NCBI RefSeq assembly: GCF_003057875.1
Contig: NZ_PYXZ01000008.1
Location: 142,532-206,531, forward strand
From: Nocardioides currus
GTDB lineage: Bacteria > Actinomycetota > Actinomycetes > Propionibacteriales > Nocardioidaceae
Length of the DNA stretch: 64,000 nucleotides
Direction: 5' to 3'
Both the position numbers and the translations under genes were made by a program. A model generated the notes under the pieces. It made no database searches. It worked only from the letters and a program-made list of their open reading frames with translations, and was not told the origin of the DNA. Each line of letters opens with the position of its first letter. Within the stretch, counting starts at the first letter, position 1. Shown piece after piece: positions 34,230-42,144 of the stretch.

Positions 34230-35248
34230 AGGCCCATCCGTCCGCGGCGCACGAGCAGCAGGAAGAAGGGCACGCCGAGGATCGCGGTCATGATCCCGAC
34301 CTGCACCTCGGACGGCGGCAGCACCACGCGGCCGAGGGTGTCGGCGAGGAGGACCAGCGCAGCGCCGTACCCCGCACTGAGCGGCAGCAGGTGGCGGTGG
34401 TCGGACCCGGTGCGGGTGCGCACGAGGTGGGGCACGATCAGGCCGACGAATGCGATCGGGCCGGCGGCGGCGGTGGCGGTGCCCGCCAGCAGCACGATGA
34501 CCAGGCCGACCAGCAGCCGGTCGCGCGTGGTGTGGCGTCCGAGGCCCTGGGCCATCTCGTCGCCGAGGGCCAGTGCGTTGAGGGTGCGGCTCAGCGCCAG
34601 CGCGAGCAGTCCTCCGACCAGGAAGATCGGCGCCAGCGTCACGACCATGTCCCAGGGCCGGCCACCGATCGAGCCGACCTGCCAGCGGCGCATCACGTCG
34701 AGCGCGGTCTGGTCGACCAGCTGGACGGCGACGGTCCAGCTGCTCGCCGCCGCCGCGAAGGCCGCGCCGGCCACGGTGAGCTTGGCCGGGGTCGCGCCGT
34801 CGCGGCCGATGCCGGCGATCGCGTGCACGGCGACGGAGGCCACCGCGGCGCCGATCAGTCCGAGGACGACGTAGGCCTGCAGCCCGCCGACGCCGAGGTA
34901 GGAGATGCCGAGCACGATCGCGAGGGCGGCGCCGGCGTTGATGCCGAGGATGCCCGGGTCGGCCAGCGGGTTGCGGGTCAGGCCCTGCATGCAGGCGCCC
35001 GCGAGTCCGAGGGCGGTGCCGACGAGCAGGCCCAGCGCCGTACGCACCGCACGCACCTCCAGCACCGTGCGGTCCGGCCCGTCGTGGAACAGCGCGGACG
35101 GCGAGATGAGTCGCGAGCCGAGGAGGACCGACGCGACGGCGGCCACCAGCACCAGGGCGAGCATCACGGCGTACGCCGTCGCCGGGCCGGCCGCGGAGGT
35201 GCTCCGCGGCCGGTCCAGTCGTCCCAGCCCGGTGGTGGTGACCGCCAT
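34226..35248 (-). CDS. Iron-siderophore ABC transporter permease (FecCD family), first subunit
   Basis: A 340-residue membrane protein with about 9-10 predicted spans. It carries the family phrase GLAGACMQGLTRNPLADPGILGIN, and FVGLIVPHLVR near the coupling helix that meets the ATPase. It begins 23 bases after the binding protein gene and overlaps the second permease gene. Together they form the channel for the ferric siderophore. A single copy of each subunit and the gene order (binding protein, two permeases, ATPase, reductase) are standard for catecholate or mixed siderophore uptake. Confidence 0.94.
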   Translation of the reverse strand: MAVTTTGLGRLDRPRSTSAAGPATAYAVMLALVLVAAVASVLLGSRLISPSALFHDGPDRTVLEVRAVRTALGLLVGTALGLAGACMQGLTRNPLADPGILGINAGAALAIVLGISYLGVGGLQAYVVLGLIGAAVASVAVHAIAGIGRDGATPAKLTVAGAAFAAAASSWTVAVQLVDQTALDVMRRWQVGSIGGRPWDMVVTLAPIFLVGGLLALALSRTLNALALGDEMAQGLGRHTTRDRLLVGLVIVLLAGTATAAAGPIAFVGLIVPHLVRTRTGSDHRHLLPLSAGYGAALVLLADTLGRVVLPPSEVQVGIMTAILGVPFFLLLVRRGRMGL

Positions 35249-35271
35249 CGTCTCTGTCCGTCAGTCCCGGA

Positions 35272-36324
35272 TCAGGGGGTGGAGCCGTCGCCGTCGATCG
35301 CCGCGGCGACCTTCGGGATGAACATGTCCATCGCCACCGGGAGCGACAGCGGGGACGGGGCGGAGAGGCCGATGGACTCGATCGGGTCGACCTGGGCGTA
35401 CCACCGGTTGTCGGCCACGGCCGGGATCTGGTTGACCAGCGGGTTGTCCGCCAGCTCCTTCACGTTGGCCTCGGAGGTCGCGTAGGTGAGGAACACGTCG
35501 GCGTCGAGGTCGGCGGTGCGCTCGGCGGAGATGTTGAAGAGGAACTGGCCGGGCTTGCTGCGCTCCTCGACGAGGGCGGAGTTCTCCATGCCCAGCTCGA
35601 CGAGCAGGCGCGGCCGGTTGTCCATCACGGTGTAGACGTAGAACGACGACGGGTCGGCGTTCGGGCCGGCGTAGGTGAAGGTCGTGCCCTCGAGCTGCGG
35701 GAACTCCTCGGCGGTGTCCGCGAGCACCTGCTCGGTCTCGGTCTTCACCTCGGCGGCGAGCTCGGAGCGGCCGAGCGCCTGGCCGACCATCTCCAGCGAC
35801 TCCTGCCACGTCGTGTTGTACGGCGCGTTGGGGTAGGCCACGACGGGGATGCCGGCGTCGGTCAGCTGGTCGTACTCGTCCTGGGTGATGCCGGACTGGG
35901 TGGCGGTCACCAGGTCGGGCTGGAGCCGGACGATCTTGTCGACCGGGACGCCGTCGGCGGTGCTGAACCGGGTCGGCTGCTCGGCGCCGTCGATCTCGCC
36001 CAGTGCCTCGTCGAACCAGTCGGAGGACGAGTTGGCGTTGCCGGCGTACTCGATCTTGTCGGCGCCGACCGGGACCACGCCCAGCGAGAGCGGGTAGTCG
36101 GCCTCGGCGTAGCCGACGGCCACGACGCGGGTCGGGGCCTCCTCGATCGTGGTCGAGCCCAGCGCGTGCTCGATCGTGACCGGGAACGCGTCGGCGTCGA
36201 CCTCGGTGGTGGCGGTGGGCTCGTTGGCCGAGTCGCTCGCGTCGGTCGTCGAGCCGGTGCTGCAGGCGGTCAGGGCGGCCACCGCGAGGGCGGCCGCGGC
36301 GCCGAGGCGCAGGGTGCGGGTCAT
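35272..36324 (-). CDS. Iron-siderophore substrate-binding lipoprotein (FepB/FhuD-like)
   Basis: A 350-residue class III binding protein. The signal peptide ends with the lipobox ALTAC and lipidated Cys21, followed by a Ser/Thr/Asp linker. The two-lobe fold joined by a long helix is recognised from APTRVVAVGYAEADYPLSLG in the first lobe and VPVDKIVRLQPDLVTATQSG. It captures ferric siderophore outside the cell. It is the first gene of the operon, and its upstream region holds an IdeR/DtxR-type iron box (36339-36373), so it should be switched on by iron shortage. Confidence 0.94.
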   Translation of the reverse strand: MTRTLRLGAAAALAVAALTACSTGSTTDASDSANEPTATTEVDADAFPVTIEHALGSTTIEEAPTRVVAVGYAEADYPLSLGVVPVGADKIEYAGNANSSSDWFDEALGEIDGAEQPTRFSTADGVPVDKIVRLQPDLVTATQSGITQDEYDQLTDAGIPVVAYPNAPYNTTWQESLEMVGQALGRSELAAEVKTETEQVLADTAEEFPQLEGTTFTYAGPNADPSSFYVYTVMDNRPRLLVELGMENSALVEERSKPGQFLFNISAERTADLDADVFLTYATSEANVKELADNPLVNQIPAVADNRWYAQVDPIESIGLSAPSPLSLPVAMDMFIPKVAAAIDGDGSTP

Positions 36325-36338
36325 GGGGAACTCCGTGG

Positions 36339-36373
36339 TTAGGGATGCCTTAGTGAGGCGAGCCTAACTTAGG
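36339..36373. promoter_or_regulatory. Iron box (DtxR/IdeR-type), two overlapping sites
   Basis: Two AT-richer near-palindromes, TTAGGGATGCCTTAG and TTAGTGAGGCGAGCCTAA, run together and end in CTTAGG. They resemble the DtxR/IdeR consensus TTAGGTTAGCCTAACCTAA, although with imperfections. Their place just before the siderophore-binding gene supports iron-dependent repression of the whole operon. Two adjacent sites match the double-dimer binding known for IdeR. Confidence 0.72.
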
Positions 36374-36388
36374 TTCCACTTACCCCCG

Positions 36389-37024
36389 TCACCGCGTCCG
36401 GGACAAGCGCTCGTCGCCCTTCCAGGCCAGCACCGCGAGCGCGACGAAGAGCACCGCGATGCCCAGGCAGGTGAGGGCCACCGAGGCGTACCCGTGCTTG
36501 TCCGTGTTGAGGAACGGATAGGGATACCAGTTCACGATCTCGCCCCGGACCAGCGTGTAGACCAGCCACAGGATCGGGAACACGAGCGCGGGCAGCAGGT
36601 CGCCCCGACGGACCCGGTCGCGCGGCCCGAAGAACACCCATCCGGCCACGGCGAGCACGGGCACCACGACGTGCAGCAGGTTGTCGGCGAGGAGGTCGGC
36701 GCCGTCGAGCTCGTAGGTCCCCTTGAGCAGCACCTGCACCACGACGAAGGTGACGGTGATGCCGATCAGCCCGTCGAGCCGGAGCAGCCGCCACCACGTG
36801 GTGTCGCGGTCGCGGGCCAGCGCGATGGTCCAGCTCGACCAGGCGACCAGCGCGTTGGACAGGATGGTGAAGTAGCCGACGAAGCGGACCAGTCGTTCGC
36901 CCAGCTCCGGCGGGTCGGTCTCGTTGAGGACGTTGGCGCCCCGCCAGACGAGGACCACCTGGAGGACGAGGGCGGACGTCGCGACCAGCGCCGTGACCAT
37001 GTGCCACCACCGTCCCCGGGTCAT
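36389..37024 (-). CDS. Pr6Pr family integral membrane protein
   Basis: A 211-residue protein with about six predicted membrane spans. Recognisable phrases are RFVGYFTILSNALVAWSS near the second span, the repeated LLHVVVPVLA, and WYPYPFLNTDKHGY before the last span. These are hallmarks of Pr6Pr/FAR-17a-like proteins, some of which hydrolyse lipid esters, but no function is proven for bacterial ones. ATG 37024 shares one base with the stop of dcd (TGATG), so it is translated with dcd. Nothing in the sequence links the two jobs. Confidence 0.82.
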   Translation of the reverse strand: MTRGRWWHMVTALVATSALVLQVVLVWRGANVLNETDPPELGERLVRFVGYFTILSNALVAWSSWTIALARDRDTTWWRLLRLDGLIGITVTFVVVQVLLKGTYELDGADLLADNLLHVVVPVLAVAGWVFFGPRDRVRRGDLLPALVFPILWLVYTLVRGEIVNWYPYPFLNTDKHGYASVALTCLGIAVLFVALAVLAWKGDERLSRTR

Positions 37025-37599
37025 CAGATCGCCGTACGGTGGAAGCCCTGGAAGCTGCGGCTCGGCGTGGGGCCGCGCTGTCCCTGGTAGCGCGAGCCAT
37101 ACTTCTCCGAGCCGTAGGGGTGCTCGCTCGGCGAGGTGAGGCGGAAGAAGCAGAACTGGCCGATCTTCATGCCGGGGTAGAGCTTGATCGGCAGCGTCGC
37201 GACGTTGGCCAGCTCGAGGGTGACGTGGCCGCTGAAGCCGGGGTCGACGAAGCCGGCGGTCGCGTGGGTCAGCAGACCGAGGCGACCGAGGCTGGACTTG
37301 CCCTCGACGCGGGCGGCGATGTCGTCGGGGAGGCTGACGACCTCGTACGTCGAGCCGAGCACGAACTCCCCCGGGTGCAGGATGAACGGCTCGTCGCCCT
37401 CCGGCTCGACCTCGCGGGTCAGGTCGGACTGGTCGGCCGCGGGGTCGATGTGCGGGTAGCGGTGGTTCTCGAAGACGCGGAAGAAGCGGTCGAGGCGCAC
37501 GTCGATGCTCGACGGCTGCAGCATCGCCGGCTCCCACGGGTCGAGGGCGATCCGCCCGGCGTCGATCTCGGCGAGGATGTCGCGGTCGGAGAGCAGCAC
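37024..37599 (-). CDS. dcd: dCTP deaminase (possibly bifunctional, forming dUMP)
   Basis: A 191-residue enzyme of the dUTPase superfamily that deaminates dCTP. Seen: [16 protein letters not shown] at 28-43, [12 protein letters not shown] with the active-site Ser/Arg pair at about 98-109, and [13 protein letters not shown] with the catalytic Glu later in THELE-like HVTLELAN. Actinobacterial members, like the one from M. tuberculosis, are bifunctional dCTP deaminase/dUTPases; this one is similar in length and motifs. GTG 37599 is the start. It provides dUMP for thymidylate synthesis and overlaps the Pr6Pr gene. Confidence 0.95.
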   Translation of the reverse strand: MLLSDRDILAEIDAGRIALDPWEPAMLQPSSIDVRLDRFFRVFENHRYPHIDPAADQSDLTREVEPEGDEPFILHPGEFVLGSTYEVVSLPDDIAARVEGKSSLGRLGLLTHATAGFVDPGFSGHVTLELANVATLPIKLYPGMKIGQFCFFRLTSPSEHPYGSEKYGSRYQGQRGPTPSRSFQGFHRTAI

Positions 37600-37662
37600 G
37601 GGGGCAGCCTAGTGAATCGACACCGATTGGGACGGCTCGCGCACGGATTGGACAATGGCCGG

Positions 37663-38424
37663 GTGACCTTCCACCGCTACGTCGCGCTTGGCGACTCCTT
37701 CACCGAGGGCGTCGGCGACCCCGACCCCTCCCGTCCCAACGGTCTGCGCGGCTGGGCCGACCGCGTCGCCGAGGCGCTCGCGGTCGACAACCCCGGCTTC
37801 ACCTACGCCAACCTCGCGATCCGCGGCCGCAAGCTGCCCGCGATCCTCTCCGAGCAGCTCGAGCCGGCGCTCGCGCTCGAGCCCGACCTCGTCACGATCC
37901 ACGGCGGCGGCAACGACATCCTGCGCCCGCGCGTCGACGTCGACGGGCTCATCGCGTCGTACGACGACGCCATCGCGCGCCTCGTCGCCACCGGCGCGCA
38001 CGTCACGATGTTCACCGTCTTCGACCCGGGCCCGACCGGGGTCTTCGCCGCGATGCGCGGCCGGTTCGCGCTGTTCAACGAGGGCGTGCGCGAGATCGTC
38101 GACCGCCACGACGTCACGCTCGTCGACATGTGGCGCATGCGGGACGCCGACATCGCCGCGATCATGGACACCGACCGGATGCACCTCAACGCGTACGGCC
38201 ATCGCGACCTCGCCCGCCGGGTCCTCGACGTGCTCGGCGTGGACCACGCGCTCGAGCGGCTCGACGCGGAGCCGCGACCGCTGCTCGGGCGACGCGACCA
38301 GACCGTGCAGAACCTGCGGTGGACCCGCGAGTTCCTCGCCCCCTGGATCCACCGGCGCCTCACCGGCCGCTCGTCGGGCGACACCGTCTCGCCCAAGCGT
38401 CCGACGCTGGCTCCCGTCGACTGA
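37663..38424 (+). CDS. SGNH/GDSL family hydrolase
   Basis: A 253-residue esterase-like protein. Block I is ALGDSFTEG with nucleophile Ser12 near the N terminus. Block III is GGGNDI with the oxyanion Asn. Block V is TDRMHLNAYGH with the catalytic Asp and His. There is no signal peptide, so it acts inside the cell. The start is GTG 37663; an ATG nine bases upstream is in frame but is followed at once by a stop. After the catalytic core is a basic C-terminal tail of about 45 residues. The substrate (lipid, acetylated sugar or other ester) is not known. It precedes the tRNA-Gly gene. Confidence 0.9.
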   Translation: MTFHRYVALGDSFTEGVGDPDPSRPNGLRGWADRVAEALAVDNPGFTYANLAIRGRKLPAILSEQLEPALALEPDLVTIHGGGNDILRPRVDVDGLIASYDDAIARLVATGAHVTMFTVFDPGPTGVFAAMRGRFALFNEGVREIVDRHDVTLVDMWRMRDADIAAIMDTDRMHLNAYGHRDLARRVLDVLGVDHALERLDAEPRPLLGRRDQTVQNLRWTREFLAPWIHRRLTGRSSGDTVSPKRPTLAPVD

Positions 38425-38464
38425 TCGGTGCCGGCACGCGTCGGGTACGATTCCGGCGCATCCT

Positions 38465-38537
38465 GCGGATGTAGCTCAGTTGGTAGAGCGCGACCTTCCC
38501 AAGGTCGATGTCGCGAGTTCGAGTCTCGTCATCCGCT
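38465..38537 (+). tRNA. tRNA-Gly (anticodon CCC)
   Basis: A 73-base cloverleaf: acceptor arm GCGGATG pairs fully with CATCCGC, the D arm is GCTCAGTTGGTAGAGC, the anticodon stem CGACC/GGTCG encloses TTCCCAA with CCC at 38498-38500, and the T arm GCGAG/CTCGT encloses TTCGAGT. The CCA end is not encoded. It reads GGG codons. Confidence 0.95.
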
Positions 38538-38551
38538 CCGAGCGAGATCCA

Positions 38552-38580
38552 CTCAGCCCGCGACGAAGTCGCGGGCTGAG
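38552..38580 (+). terminator. Perfect hairpin after tRNA-Gly
   Basis: CTCAGCCCGCGAC at 38552-38564 pairs over 13 bases with 38568-38580 around GAA, 14 bases after the tRNA. It fits a tRNA terminator, with TTGT downstream. Its inner part (GCGACGAAGTCGCGG) is also the first of three repeat copies. Confidence 0.7.
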
Positions 38581-38755
38581 TTGTCTCGCGAAGCGGCGCA
38601 GCCCGGCGTCAGCCGGGCAAGCCGACCAAACAAGCACCGCGCGACGAAGTCGCGGCCGTCTGCTCGCGAAGCGGCGCAGCCCGGCGAAGCCGAGCAAGCC
38701 GGCCTTTGGTCCACCGGCCCCGCGACGAAGTCGCGGCCGTCTTGCCCGCGAATCG
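38558..38755. repeat. Three tandem palindromic repeat units downstream of tRNA-Gly
   Basis: The palindromic core CGCGACGAAGTCGCGG recurs at about 38559, 38639 and 38721. The first two copies are each followed by TCGCGAAGCGGCGCAGCCCGG and then a GCCGGGCAAGCCG-like end. The third is shorter. An open frame crosses them and would give ATKSR...REAAQPG repeats, but I regard that as accidental. The arrangement resembles REP/BIME-type repeats that accumulate next to tRNA genes. Confidence 0.75.
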
Positions 38756-38756
38756 G

Positions 38757-38921
38757 CTAGGACGGCGGCTGCGCGTCATCGGTGAACGCGGCCCGCATCC
38801 GGAGGTCCCGTCGGGGATCAGCGGGGGCGCAGCAACCGTTGACAGCCCGTCCCCCTCGGGCTGACATCCAGGCTGCCAGGGCCACCAGGAGGATGAATCC
38901 AGCAGCGGCCAGGTGCGCCAT
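38757..38921 (-). CDS. 54-residue small membrane protein beside DUF305
   Basis: A small gene with GGAGG five bases before ATG 38921. The product begins MAHLAAAGFILLVALAAWMS, a single membrane span, then ARGGRAVNGCCAPADP with a Cys-Cys pair, and RRDLRMRAAF before the end. It lies 39 bases downstream of the DUF305 gene on the same strand, so it is probably in that operon. The adjacent cysteines would suit metal binding, which is inference. A competing frame of 74 codons starts 4 bases upstream but is Arg-rich and unlike a protein. The gene ends at the edge of the repeats. Confidence 0.6.
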   Translation of the reverse strand: MAHLAAAGFILLVALAAWMSARGGRAVNGCCAPADPRRDLRMRAAFTDDAQPPS

Positions 38922-38960
38922 CCATTCCTCCGTTCGGGTACGTCGCGGGCAACAGAAGCC

Positions 38961-39695
38961 TCACATACCTCCGGGCATCCCGCGAGGCATCGCACCGGCG
39001 CCGCCGCCGCACACGCCGTGCTGCCAGCCGCCCTCGAACCACGCTCGCAGCCAGCGACGCATCTGGACGACCTCGGCACGCTGCTCGTCGCGGATGGTCT
39101 CCGCCAGGACCTCGACCGGGTCATGGGTTGCCACGCCGCGCATCAACAGCTGCTGCGACATCATGACTGCGCGCATGTGGTGCCCCAGCATGTCCTCCAG
39201 GAACGCCCGGTCGAGCCGGTCACCTTCGAGGCCGGTCAGGTCCCGCATCATCGGCTGATAGTCCACCTGCCCCGAGCGGTCCGGATACCAGTCCGCCAGC
39301 CACTCCTGCATCTGGTCGATCTGCGCGCTCTGGGAGCCGACGATGGCTTCACCGAAGCTGCGCATCTGGGCACGCTCGGAACGCTCCAGCGCCTGCGCAG
39401 CGACCACCGCTTCCTCATGGTGGGCGATCATCTCGGCGAGGTAGGTGTACTCGCCACCAGCCCGCATCCCATGTGTGGCGCCGGAGCCGGACACCATCCC
39501 GCCCGGTCCCCGCCAGCCCCGCCGTTGGCCCTCACCCGACCGGTCCGTCCGTCTGTCCCACTGCGAGGACATCATGCCGTCACGGCGATCGAACCGGTCC
39601 CCGTCATCGTGTGTGACCCTGACGGCCACGGCGGCAGCCACACTCGCCATCAGTGCAACCAGCACAGCCACCAGCACAGCAACGTGGCTTCTCAT
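38961..39695 (-). CDS. DUF305 domain-containing exported protein
   Basis: A 244-residue precursor. MRSHVAVLVAVLVALMASVA is a signal peptide or anchor, followed by a polar linker. The DUF305 domain contains the paired MIAHHEEAVVAAQALER and MLGHHMRAVMMSQQLLMRG helices, with two HH pairs in a four-helix, ferritin-like fold, and ends in a Gly/Met-rich tail (MPRGMPGGM). DUF305 proteins such as CopM bind copper or silver outside the cytoplasm. ATG 39695 has GGGAGG five bases upstream. The many Met and His residues favour metal binding. The 54-residue gene follows in the same direction. Confidence 0.87.
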   Translation of the reverse strand: MRSHVAVLVAVLVALMASVAAAVAVRVTHDDGDRFDRRDGMMSSQWDRRTDRSGEGQRRGWRGPGGMVSGSGATHGMRAGGEYTYLAEMIAHHEEAVVAAQALERSERAQMRSFGEAIVGSQSAQIDQMQEWLADWYPDRSGQVDYQPMMRDLTGLEGDRLDRAFLEDMLGHHMRAVMMSQQLLMRGVATHDPVEVLAETIRDEQRAEVVQMRRWLRAWFEGGWQHGVCGGGAGAMPRGMPGGM

Positions 39696-39881
39696 CACGG
39701 CCTCCCAGCCTGGGTCCTGCTCCCACCCTGCGGCCGCTCGGCAGGACGCCCCAGTGCCATGCGGCCCCACACCCCCGCCACAAGACCCTGCGGCCCCTGT
39801 GACGGGTGGGGAGGTTGCGACTTCTGTGACGAGAGGGGACAGTGGGACGCGCTCACGTTGTCCACAGTGAGGTCTTCCCCC

Positions 39882-41060
39882 ATGCACCCCCGTCCCCGTC
39901 CACGCGTACGCCGCAGCGCCGCCGTCGGCATCGGCGCGCTCGCGCTGCTCCTCGTCGCCGTCCCGTTCCTGCCCGACAGCGGCCGCGACGGCGCCGGCCG
40001 CCCGGACCTCGAGCGGAGCGCCGGCAGCGGCATCGCGCCCGAGTCGCAGGCGGAGATCGAACGGGTGGTCGCGGAGGGCGAGAGCCTGACGGTGGACGGC
40101 CGCTCGTCGACGTACGCCCTGGCGATCGCGGCGACGCGGTGCGCGGTGTTCGAGGGCCAGCGCTACTGCCTGGGCCTCGGCTGGACCACCCGGACGCAGC
40201 AGGAGGCGGCCGAGGCGCTCGCCGCCGCACTGGCGACCGACCCGTCGCGGGCCGGCGACGTCGAGCAGCCCGAGCAGACCGGCGACCTCGACCCGACGAC
40301 GGCCCTGCGCCAGCGGGCCGCGATGTCGACGAAGGACCGCGCCAGGGTCGAGCGCGCCGAGCTCGAGACCGCCGCCCGGTCGGTCGCCAAGGTGTGGGAG
40401 ATCCGCCACGAGATCCAGGGCGTGCCGCTGCCCGACGACTTCGCGCTGCGCCACCCCGAGACCGCGATCGCCGCCCGGGCCAAGCCGCGCAAGCACCCGC
40501 GCGCCTTCAAGATCCTCGACGAGCGACACGTCCGCCCGCAGAACCTGACCTACTACTGCGGCCCCGCCACCGCGCAGATGATCGGCTGGGGCTGGCGCGA
40601 GCGCCGGCAGGGGCAGGCCCTGTGGGCCGACAAGCTGCACACCTCGACCGCCGGCACCTCGATCTCCGACATGGTCCGCGTCGTCAACCACAACACCGGC
40701 TACGACAACGACGACCACGCCGGCCCCTACGTCGTCCTCGACATCGGCGACTTCACCTACCTGCAGTGGTGGCGGCTGATGAAGCGCCACATCCACGGCT
40801 ACAAGGCGCCGATCGTGCTCCACCCGATCCTGCACAAGAAGTTCTTCCCCTACCTCGACGACGACGCGTCCGGCCACTTCCAGGTCGGCCGCGGCTACCG
40901 CCGGACCCAGGACGGCAGCAAGCTCATCGGCTACTTCGAGCCGTGGGACCAGAGCCGGTTCGACCCCACGGAGCCGCGGATCGCCCGCACCCAGTGGCAG
41001 TCGGCCTACAAGAGCTTCCGCGCCAACCAGGCGCACTTCCAGCACAACCTGGGCGTCTGA
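39882..41060 (+). CDS. C39-like papain-fold exported protein
   Basis: A 392-residue protein with an N-terminal signal or anchor at about 10-30 (AAVGIGALALLLVAVPFL). A charged, helical region (about 110-200) is followed by a C39_2-type peptidase domain: YYCGPATAQMIGWGW with nucleophile candidate Cys226, and SGHFQVGRGY with His332. The Asp or Asn of the triad may be in the segment after the His. Such enzymes cleave peptides at double glycines or cell-wall peptides; here it acts outside the cell. ATG 39882 is used. Its stop overlaps the start of a lipoprotein gene (TGATG), making an evident pair. Confidence 0.8.
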   Translation: MHPRPRPRVRRSAAVGIGALALLLVAVPFLPDSGRDGAGRPDLERSAGSGIAPESQAEIERVVAEGESLTVDGRSSTYALAIAATRCAVFEGQRYCLGLGWTTRTQQEAAEALAAALATDPSRAGDVEQPEQTGDLDPTTALRQRAAMSTKDRARVERAELETAARSVAKVWEIRHEIQGVPLPDDFALRHPETAIAARAKPRKHPRAFKILDERHVRPQNLTYYCGPATAQMIGWGWRERRQGQALWADKLHTSTAGTSISDMVRVVNHNTGYDNDDHAGPYVVLDIGDFTYLQWWRLMKRHIHGYKAPIVLHPILHKKFFPYLDDDASGHFQVGRGYRRTQDGSKLIGYFEPWDQSRFDPTEPRIARTQWQSAYKSFRANQAHFQHNLGV

Positions 41061-42121
41061 TGCGACGCGGGGTCCGTACGGCGCTCGCCGCCACCACGCT
41101 CCTCGTCCTCGCCGCCTGCGGGGCGGACGACGAGCCGACCGCCGAGCAGACGAGCACCCCGACGCCGACCGAGTCCGAGACGCCGATCGAGACATCCGGC
41201 CCCCTCGACTGGCAGCCCACCGGCCGCTCCCCCGACGCGCGGGTGGTCGTCGGTGAGCGCTGGACCGCGATCGCCGGCGAGTCCGACCTGCGCTTCGAGA
41301 GCAACGCGGGCGACGCCGACGACGTCGTGCTGCCCGACGACAGCGGCGGCAGCGTGGACGCCGTCCTGCTCGACGGCGACTCTGCCGTCGTGTCCTACGG
41401 GTTCGGCGGCGAGACGACCAGCGGGCTCGGCTACCGCGTCGACCTGACGACCAGCGAGCAGACGGAGATCGTGACGCCCGAGCCGGCCAACGGTGGCGAC
41501 TGGGCGCGGCTCGGCGACAGCGTCCACTACCCCGGGCTCGGCGAGGGCGGAGTGGCGTGCCTGGCCACGCTGTCCGTCGCCGACGGCAACGGCGAGGACG
41601 GCTGGTGCCCCTCGGGCCGGGTCGGGATCGCCGAGCTCGAGGCCAACGAGGACGGCGTCGCCGTGATGCTCTTCGACTACGCCAGCCGGGTCTCGTGCCG
41701 CACCCTCGCGCTGCTCGACCAGTCCGGGATCCCCCAGCCCGTCGACGGTCCGGCCGAGTGCACCGGTTGGGACATCGCTGCCACGAGCACCGGCATCGTC
41801 TGGTCGGAGGTGACGAAGCCCAAGCGCCAGGAGGTCGCGCAGTTCCACGCGCGGACGGACAGCGGCACCGAGGACCTCGGCCAGGGCAGCACCGGGACGC
41901 TCACCTCCTGCGGCGGCGACACCTTCTTCGTGAGCGATCCAGCGACGCGGACCGACCCGGCCCGCCTGATGCGCTGGGACGGGGCCGAGCTCAGCGTCGC
42001 CTACGAGTCGACGTCGAGAGGCAACGCCTTCCTCGGCCGGCCCGAGTGCGCGGACGGCATCCTGACGATCTCCTCCTTCGGCGAGGACGGCGACGAGCAG
42101 GTCTCGGCCCACGTCGGCTAG
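41060..42121 (+). CDS. Lipoprotein paired with the C39-like protein
   Basis: A 353-residue precursor with the lipobox VLAAC (Cys20) after MRRGVRTALAATTLL and a Thr/Pro/Glu linker. The mature part is beta-rich with acidic repeats (about six blocks of 40-50 residues), suggesting a beta-propeller-like surface domain, but I do not recognise a named family. The ATG shares one base with the stop of the peptidase gene, so the two are coupled; it could hold the substrate or act as its inhibitor, which is inference. Seven cysteines besides the lipidated one may form disulfides. Confidence 0.75.
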   Translation: MRRGVRTALAATTLLVLAACGADDEPTAEQTSTPTPTESETPIETSGPLDWQPTGRSPDARVVVGERWTAIAGESDLRFESNAGDADDVVLPDDSGGSVDAVLLDGDSAVVSYGFGGETTSGLGYRVDLTTSEQTEIVTPEPANGGDWARLGDSVHYPGLGEGGVACLATLSVADGNGEDGWCPSGRVGIAELEANEDGVAVMLFDYASRVSCRTLALLDQSGIPQPVDGPAECTGWDIAATSTGIVWSEVTKPKRQEVAQFHARTDSGTEDLGQGSTGTLTSCGGDTFFVSDPATRTDPARLMRWDGAELSVAYESTSRGNAFLGRPECADGILTISSFGEDGDEQVSAHVG

Positions 42122-42144
42122 GGCCGGTGCGAGACACTGCCCGG

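Noticed and set aside
38552..38736. Repeat cluster as a CRISPR array.
   Set aside because: Only three units, unequal spacing, similar rather than unique spacers, long palindromic core and no cas genes.
38428..38760. Open frame across tRNA-Gly and the repeats giving ATKSR/REAAQPG repeats.
   Set aside because: It overlaps a certain tRNA gene and consists of non-coding palindromic repeats; no ribosome-binding site.
38465..38760. tRNA-Gly with downstream repeats as a phage or island attachment site.
   Set aside because: No integrase gene and no second copy of the tRNA 3' end are visible in the window.
38818..39042. 74-codon minus-strand frame starting four bases upstream of the 54-residue gene's frame.
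   Set aside because: Arg-rich and unlike a membrane or soluble protein; the other frame gives a clear membrane span and fits the ribosome-binding site.
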